From the NCBI GenBank assembly GCA_033977485.1, contig CM066995.1:52513162-52577161 (forward strand): a DNA stretch of 64,000 nt, in the 5' to 3' direction. The translations under genes were made by a program, and so were the position numbers. The notes below the pieces were generated by a model. It worked only from the letters and a program-made list of their open reading frames with translations, searched no databases and was not told the origin of the DNA. The stretch's first letter is position 1. Every line of letters starts with the position of its first letter. Shown in pieces: positions 58,634 to 64,000 of the stretch. This stretch comes from Hydrangea macrophylla (Eukaryota > Streptophyta > Magnoliopsida > Cornales > Hydrangeaceae).

Positions 58634-61269
58634 GTGATAATATATATTTTTCTTGATTTTTTTTTTTTTTTTTTTTTTTGAAGTGTAAAAGGTTACGTAC
58701 TGTATTTTTCTTGGGAAAATTGAGAGGTGCCAACTTGAGTTTTGTGATTTCTTTAGAGTTTTCACATTAGGGTTTTCAGTTTTCTAAATGACCATTCTTT
58801 GTGTGAAAATGAGGGAACTTTTAAAATAATATTATTATTATTATTTTTTAATTTTTTTGATCTTACCTCCCACTCGTTCTTTTTATTTTAGTAAAGCATC
58901 CTTCAAGAGAAAACTGTTAAATTTGAAATTTTCACATAATTAATTATGTAAAATTTTATAATATAAGGATTTAATTTTATGTCCTAATTATACTTTGCAC
59001 ACTTATGCTATATCTGTGTTTTCAATTGGATACATAATTTTTTTTTTTAATTGAACCCTTAAACTCTTAAAGATTCATCCAATCAGACACAAAGTCTGAC
59101 GTTATTGTTTAAACTAACAAAAATTGGCACGTGGGTTGCGCGTAATGGTTACATGTCACAGGTTAAGTTAAGACAAACGAAGGAGATTGTGAATGGCACC
59201 GCGAAAATGATGCAATTTGTGTCTGATTGAATGTGATTTCGAATATGATTGAATACGATTTTTTGCGTCATTCACAATCTCGTTCGTTTGTCTTAACCTA
59301 ACTTGTAACAGGTAAGCGTTACACGCAGCTCACGTGACATTAATTTCTGTTAATTTAAGCCAACGTCGTCAGGATTTAAGTCTGATTGAATGAATTTTTG
59401 AAGTTCAAATATTCGATTGAACAAAAAAAAAAACAACAACAACAACACACGTATAGTATAAGGTGTTAAGTGTAATTAGGCCTAAGTTTATTTAAGTTTC
59501 ACCAATCCGAGACTTTTAACTAAAATTAAAAAAATAAAAATAAAATTTGTCCCTTTAAACTCAATTAATTCAATTTGAAGGACTTTTTTTTTTTTTACCA
59601 AAATTCTAAAAATTCTATAGGACATACATGTTAGTACGTGATTTAGGATGTATCATAATTTTTGGTTTGGATTTCAAATTGTTGTAGCTTGGACCCAAAT
59701 TATTGAAATTCTGAAAATTATTTCCCTTTTTAATCAAAGTGGGTCTTTAAAATTAATGATCACATTTTGGGACTTAGATACATGCAATACTTGGGGGCCT
59801 AATTACACTAATTGGGTACCAAATTAGTGTGTAGGGTGTATCATAGAAATTCACTTGTTAGTGTTTCTCTACCCATTTCATACACGAAGGTTCAGTTTGG
59901 TTTGCATGTATAAAAAGAGAAAAGCAAACCAGAAAGAAAACTCTTTCCCACTTTTTTTCATATGATTTTCCTTTATTCTTATATAATATTACAAATCGAA
60001 AGTTTTCAAAATATTACTAGGGATGCCTCACAAAATTGAATATAGGGTAACCCTCAAACTATACCTTATTTTGCACTTTAGTCCTTAAATAAAATTTTTT
60101 TTTTCCCGTATTTTGGTCCGACAACTATCATTTTGTGGCAGATTACCCCCTCCATCACATTTAGCCATTAAAAGTGAAGGGAAAAAGTTATTTTAATTAC
60201 ATATATACCCTCTGTTTGGGCCATGTTTCGCAAAAATTTTTATTTTTTTAATACTTATGAAACTCCAAAAGCTAAAATTAAATATTTAGCAAAATTGCCT
60301 CTGCAAATGAAATTGGCTAAAAGCTAACTTGGACAAGTTTACCAATCGCAATCTTTTGTAATTTAATTACAAAAATAAAAAATTAAAAATATATATATAT
60401 AAAAAAAAAAAAAGGAAGAAGAAGAAGAAGCTGTTAAACAGTCCACAAGGGCTCTTTGAAATTCTGTCTTTTATTGAGCTCTGCTATTTGTTGAAGTGTG
60501 TTGTACCTCCTCATGATTTTTTTCATCTCTAATAAAACTCTATTTTGATTGACCAAAAATAAAATAGGGGACAAAGTTAAAAAGGTCTAACTACAGGGGT
60601 TGTATATGTAATTAAAACAAATTTTTCTGTTACTTTGCAAACTGTCACAAGATATTAGTTGAGGAACCAAAAAAAAAATGTTTAGAGACAAAAGTGCAAA
60701 ACAGGGTACAGTTTGAGGGTGCAAAATGTATTTTATCCTTGAATTTATTTTTTTTTTACCATGTGTTTTTTCCTTCTTATTTACCTTGTTAGCCAAACCA
60801 AAAAAATATTTTCCTCGATGTTTTGGTTCTTTTTTACCCTCACTAAAGTCATCAACCAAATAGAACCTAAGATGTGAGTGAGTGTTTGTTTCTTTCACAA
60901 AAAATCACAATTTGGTAACAAGCAACAAAACTAAATGTATCTACCGAAAACAATTGCAATAGTACCTTTGTATTCCGCTCAAGCTGTTTAATATAAGATT
61001 GAACCCAAAAAAAAAATAAATAAATAAAATAAAATAAAATAAAATAAAAAACAAACTTGATCTTAGTCCAAATTAAGAGTACTAAATTTAAGTATTTTTC
61101 ACTCTCGCTCATGAGTAGTGGCGCAGTCAAAAAAAAATTCAGTTGTGTTATTCTGTACCTTAATACCATATCAAAAAACTTCATTAAAAAAATTAAACTA
61201 ATTGAGTACTTTAATATTATTTTTTCAAAAAAAATCTTCAATGAATGCTTTTTCACGATTGTCTCCGGC

Positions 61270-61306
<37 letters not shown>

Positions 61307-62536
61307 TTATTTTATTTTATTTTATTGTATTTTACAAATGTTGAATGATAGCCCGTTGCTTATGCTTTAAAATTTAAATATATCTTTCTCATACATGCAG
61401 TGCATTGGTTGACCATGTGAATTGAATTGTGAAGGATAATGGGGTTGTCTGAACCCCTAAAAATCACAAATTTGATTATTTTAGTCTCAAATCGCATAAC
61501 ACCATACGCATTAAAAAATAAATAAAAAATTAAACGGTTTCAATTGAACCCACACTGTGCTCATAAGCAAATCTAGAAAGAGAGAGAGTAAAATTCGAGT
61601 AAATCATGTAATTTTAAGATTCCTTTTTAAGTTTACCAGATGAAAATTTTATGATGTTCAATCAATTGACAAACCTCACATACATGCAGTAAAATTTAAT
61701 GATATGCATATACCATATTACTTTTCGTTGAAATTTAAGTTTTAGTGTCACAACAAAGGGTAAATTCCAAAATTTGGCATTAAAGTACGTTGACTTATTT
61801 ATTAAAAAGAACTCTTAAACTGAACCACGTCAAAATTAGAATAAATAATCGGTTCAGAATGAATATGATATTCTTTTTTCAATGACATATATAGTGTAAC
61901 AGTAATGCTAGGGGCACCGAAAATTGCACATAAAAGTGCACCGAAAATGATCAGGGCCATTGATTGCGGCGGGCCCCATGCGCGCAGGCGTGGACCCCGC
62001 GCGCAATCAATGACCTTGATCATTTTCGGTGCACTTTTATGTGCACTTTTCGGTGCACATAGCATTATTCTATAGTGTAATATTAGGTGACAAAATTTGG
62101 CTGTGGAGGTTACTCTGTGGGTGTTGGTACGAGCCACTCCTTATTCGATGGACCGGCGGCTTATGATTTCCTATGTGCATGGGCTCATCATTCCACCAAC
62201 ATGAAAGAGGGAGAATATATTGAGCTTCAAAAACCATTGCATGAGAGAGAAAGATTGGTATTAGTTAGTAGTAATTATCAAAGCTCAAACGAGTCTAGTA
62301 GCATTAATGTATGCAAGAACTCAATAATTAATCCAAAGATCATCGTAAGAGTTGCAGCTATTGATCATCTGTATCAATTGATACAACAAGTGGGGCCTTC
62401 TGATCAGACAAATGAAAATTGTGTGCTTAAAACCTTTCATCTAAGTGGTGAAATGATAGAGAAATTGAAGAGGAAGGTGTTTAGGGAAGGCTTTTCTTCT
62501 TCATCTTTTGAGGTTCTTGCTGTTCACCTGTGGAAG
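58178..62536 (+). CDS. BAHD acyltransferase, partial gene (exons 58178-58633 and 62087-62536)
   Basis: BAHD enzymes move an acyl group from a CoA thioester to an alcohol or amine in the cytosol. Exon 1 encodes residues 1-152 and ends ...SPLVVAQ at CAG|GTGATA. Exon 2 encodes 153-302, starts VTKFGCGG after TATTAG and ends HLWK before GTAAAA. Joining them in phase 0 gives a continuous BAHD N-terminal half. Visible family marks are SNLDRQCPMHMYLVFFY near the N-terminus, FWYPAAGRL at 79-87, and the catalytic HXXXD as H169-S-L-F-D173. The family usually has about 430-460 residues, so roughly 130-150 residues including DFGWG are missing. I found no third exon before 64000, so it should lie beyond the edge unless the gene is truncated. 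The ATG is the first after the TATA box. Acceptor and donor specificity cannot be told from this part. Intron 1 (3453 bp) is loaded with hairpin elements. Confidence 0.85.
58651..58680. repeat. Poly(T) run near the 5' splice site of intron 1
   Basis: A CTTGA followed by about 24 T residues begins some 20 bp past the donor. U-rich tracts near plant donors favour splicing; this one is unusually long and likely variable in length. Confidence 0.7.
59049..59423. mobile_element. Inverted-repeat (foldback/MITE-like) element in intron 1
   Basis: A left arm (about 59050-59195) and a right arm (about 59272-59422) are imperfect inverted repeats. Matching phrases include AAGACAAACGAAGGAGATTGTGAATG on the left (59171-59196) and its complement on the right (59272-59297). 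The target-site duplication is not clear. No coding capacity. Confidence 0.65.
60041..60740. mobile_element. 700-bp foldback element in intron 1
   Basis: The left end (TAGGGTAACCCTCAAACTAT...TTTTGCACTTTAGTCC) is inverted at the right end (60683-60738) with about 80% identity by eye. Pairing continues for about 100 bp per arm. CCCTCAAACTATACC-type ends are common in plant non-autonomous DNA elements. The spacer is AT-rich and non-coding. Confidence 0.65.
61273..61325. repeat. Microsatellite (TTA)n followed by (TTTTA)n
   Basis: About 11 TTA units are followed by TTTTA units, in intron 1. Confidence 0.9.
61900..62070. mobile_element. Palindromic MITE abutting the intron 1 acceptor
   Basis: The ends CAGTAATGCTA and TAGCATTATTC are inverted. 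Inside, arms of about 60 bp match nearly perfectly (GCACCGAAAATTGCACATAA... and its complement) around a GC-rich centre near 61985. Ten-base direct repeats TATAGTGTAA flank it (61890-61899, 62071-62080), in the range seen for Mutator-like elements. The right duplication ends six bases before the AG acceptor at 62086. Confidence 0.8.
62087..62536 (+). CDS. Exon 2 of the BAHD acyltransferase (HXXXD motif)
   Basis: 150 codons from acceptor TATTAG to donor AAG|GTAAAA. It contains HSLFD and ends in the conserved FEVLAVHLWK stretch, where this family often has an exon boundary. No internal stop. Confidence 0.85.
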
Positions 62537-62640
62537 GTAAAATCTCTCTCTCTCTCTCCATTAATACATATTTCCATCTAATTAAGCTGATTGTAGAATG
62601 AATAATGCTAAGTCGCAAACAACGTATCAGTAGAACGGAC

Positions 62641-63255
62641 TAGGCTTGTAAACGGATCGGATTTGGGCCGGATCCACACAAATCAGATCCAGATCCATTA
62701 ACAATTATATTATCCGTATTCGGTCCATTTATCCGTCGGATCTGCCTTATTTAATCCATATCCAGATTTGATCGGATCTGGATATTCGGATCTAAAACGG
62801 CAACTTAGTTGCTTATATATATTCTAGTATTACCATAGAAACTATTGTTTTTATTATTTTTCTCTATGCATACACAAAAATCAATCAACGTTTAATCTAT
62901 CAACACACTTTTGATTATGAAGAAAAATCTTATTTTTAAATCAAAATAATATACCACTTAAAGTAAATATGTATAATCTAGTGTATAATATATACACTGT
63001 TTAATTTTATATGTAATAGTAATCTGATCTAGTCTATTATATTTATATTTTTTGTGCATAGTTTCTTCTTATTCGGATTCGGATCTTAAACGGATCGGAT
63101 ACCACAAAATCATATCCGATCCGTCAACCTAATATTCTAAACAGATCCGGATATGGATATGGATATGGATTTTTAAAAAAAAAAAGCTCAGATCCATCAA
63201 AAAGTGCCGGATCCGGATCGAATCTGGGCCAAGATCCAGTCCATTGACAGGCCTA
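62641..63255. mobile_element. hAT-type MITE in intron 2, 615 bp
   Basis: The ends TAGGCTTGTAAACGGATCGG and its inverted partner (...GACAGGCCTA) match the TAGGCCTGTCAATGG-type ends common in plant hAT-derived MITEs. It is flanked by 8-bp repeats GAACGGAC (62633-62640) and GAATGGAC (63256-63263), seven of eight matching. Subterminal regions carry many GGATC/GATCC units. No transposase. Confidence 0.8.
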
Positions 63256-63665
63256 GAATGGACACATAAAATAACTTTCAGGGAGAATTTAGGGAGTCCC
63301 CCTCTACCACATGATTTGTAATTCAAAATTGGGATTATATACTTAAGTCATTTGTTTCATTTGATGCATTTTTAACTTGATAGTCATTTGAAACTTTGGA
63401 GAGAAATTTCATATATTTCTAATCCTAAAGAAATATTTTAAAGGAAAATTTTATTAACACCCGTCTATTTTACTCTCTACACCCACCTTTTAGTGAATTT
63501 TCTAATTACAATATTATCCTTCGACAATATGACATTCAAGGACAAATTAATATAAACTTTTAAAAAAGTTACTCTTTGCACCCTCTTATCTCAAGTAACC
63601 CTAACTCAATAACACTTATATTATATACTCATTATACATTGGCATACATATATATATATATACAA
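63256..63665 (+). other. Presumed intron 2 sequence
   Basis: AT-rich, no coding support; it contains a segment near 63440-63520 (ACACCCGTCTATTTTAC) that looks like MITE debris. No exon with the DFGWG motif was found. Confidence 0.5.
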
Positions 63666-63846
63666 AGATTCTCTAAAGAGGGCTCCCTCTCTTTATTAAA
63701 GAGAGGACCAATGTTTCATCCGTCAGATCGTGTTTTCATTAAGGGCAGTATTGTCATTTCACAGATTTTAAATACGATCCGACGGTTAAAACAAAAGCCC
63801 TCTCTTTAATAAATAAAAAAAAGGGCGCCCTCCTTAGAGCCTGACT
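63666..63846. mobile_element. Inverted-repeat MITE, about 180 bp
   Basis: The left end GATTCTCTAAAGAGGGCTCC and CTCTCTTTATTAAAGAGAGG are inverted at the right (63809-63845). The inner match ATCCGTCAGATCGTGTT pairs with AATACGATCCGACGGTT. It lies between two (AT)n runs, so a target-site duplication cannot be judged. Confidence 0.65.
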
Positions 63847-64000
63847 GTATATATATATATATATATATATCCATATGCGTGTGTGTGTATTCACACACTA
63901 TCTTTATCTTTTTCCTATGATTGCTGCAATTTTAAGTCTTAGAAGAACCACTACAATCAGATCTACTCTTGGTCCCTGTCACCATTAAAATCCTATTACA
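63847..64000. other. (TA)n run and AT-rich end of window
   Basis: A TATATA tract (about 63847-63871), a short GT run, then unassigned sequence. No exon recognised. Confidence 0.6.

Noticed and set aside
62537..64000. Possible third exon of the BAHD gene
   Set aside because: Checked the three plus-strand frames for DFGWG and for the usual sequence after HLWK; nothing matched, and the frames present come from MITE sequence.

Overview
The window reads as nuclear DNA from a flowering plant, most likely a eudicot. It is AT-rich, full of plant-type LTR retrotransposons and MITEs, and ends in an intron-containing BAHD acyltransferase gene. I cannot name the species. I see no rRNA, tRNA, organelle insert, bacterial gene or CRISPR array. 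Apart from the acyltransferase gene, everything coding is retrotransposon-derived.

Layout. (1) 1-9682: two very long Ty3/Gypsy LTRs of Tat/Ogre type, head to head. One is the 5' part of a minus-strand element (LTR 3205-6472, PBS, leader with two tandem arrays); the other is a partial plus-strand LTR (6473-9682). (2) 9683-11407: non-coding Gypsy-LTR-like debris. (3) 11408-13975: a decayed Tnt1-like Copia pol fragment. (4) 13982-21075: a decayed minus-strand chromovirus (Tekay/Del-like) with both LTRs. (5) 21100-21690: a LINE fragment. (6) 22293-36700: a nested block. A solo Gypsy LTR (G1) contains a solo Copia LTR (S1, 22344-23811) and a Copia element (C1, 25839-36602), and C1 in turn holds a second solo LTR of the G family (G2, 27292-29418). 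(7) 36818-53723: Copia element C2, split by a younger element of the same family, C3 (43542-51837). C3 keeps an uninterrupted 1329-codon gag-pol. Target-site duplications support most of these boundaries: CCACC for S1, TATAC for G2, CAATT for C2 and TGTGG for C3. (8) 53724-58090: gene-proximal DNA with three small MITEs and microsatellites. (9) 58178 to beyond the window end: a BAHD acyltransferase gene with two exons visible and a 3.45-kb first intron carrying three hairpin elements. The downstream intron carries a hAT-type MITE and another hairpin element.

Insertion order implied by the nesting: G1 came first and collapsed to a solo LTR. S1 and C1 then entered it, G2 entered C1 and also collapsed. 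C2 landed just outside G1, and C3 landed in the RNase H region of C2. The first 970 bases of the C3 LTRs differ at only about eight positions by hand count, so C3 is the youngest full-length element. Its 5' LTR has lost 399 bp of U3.

The main unexplained pattern is a set of arrays of short palindromes centred on TCGA. They recur in three LTR families: a TCGATCGA type just upstream of the TATA box in the Copia LTRs and again in the Copia leader, GGATCGATCC in the chromovirus LTRs, and CAGTCGACTG in G2. The palindrome sequence changes between families, and even between the two G-family copies, while the dyad symmetry persists.
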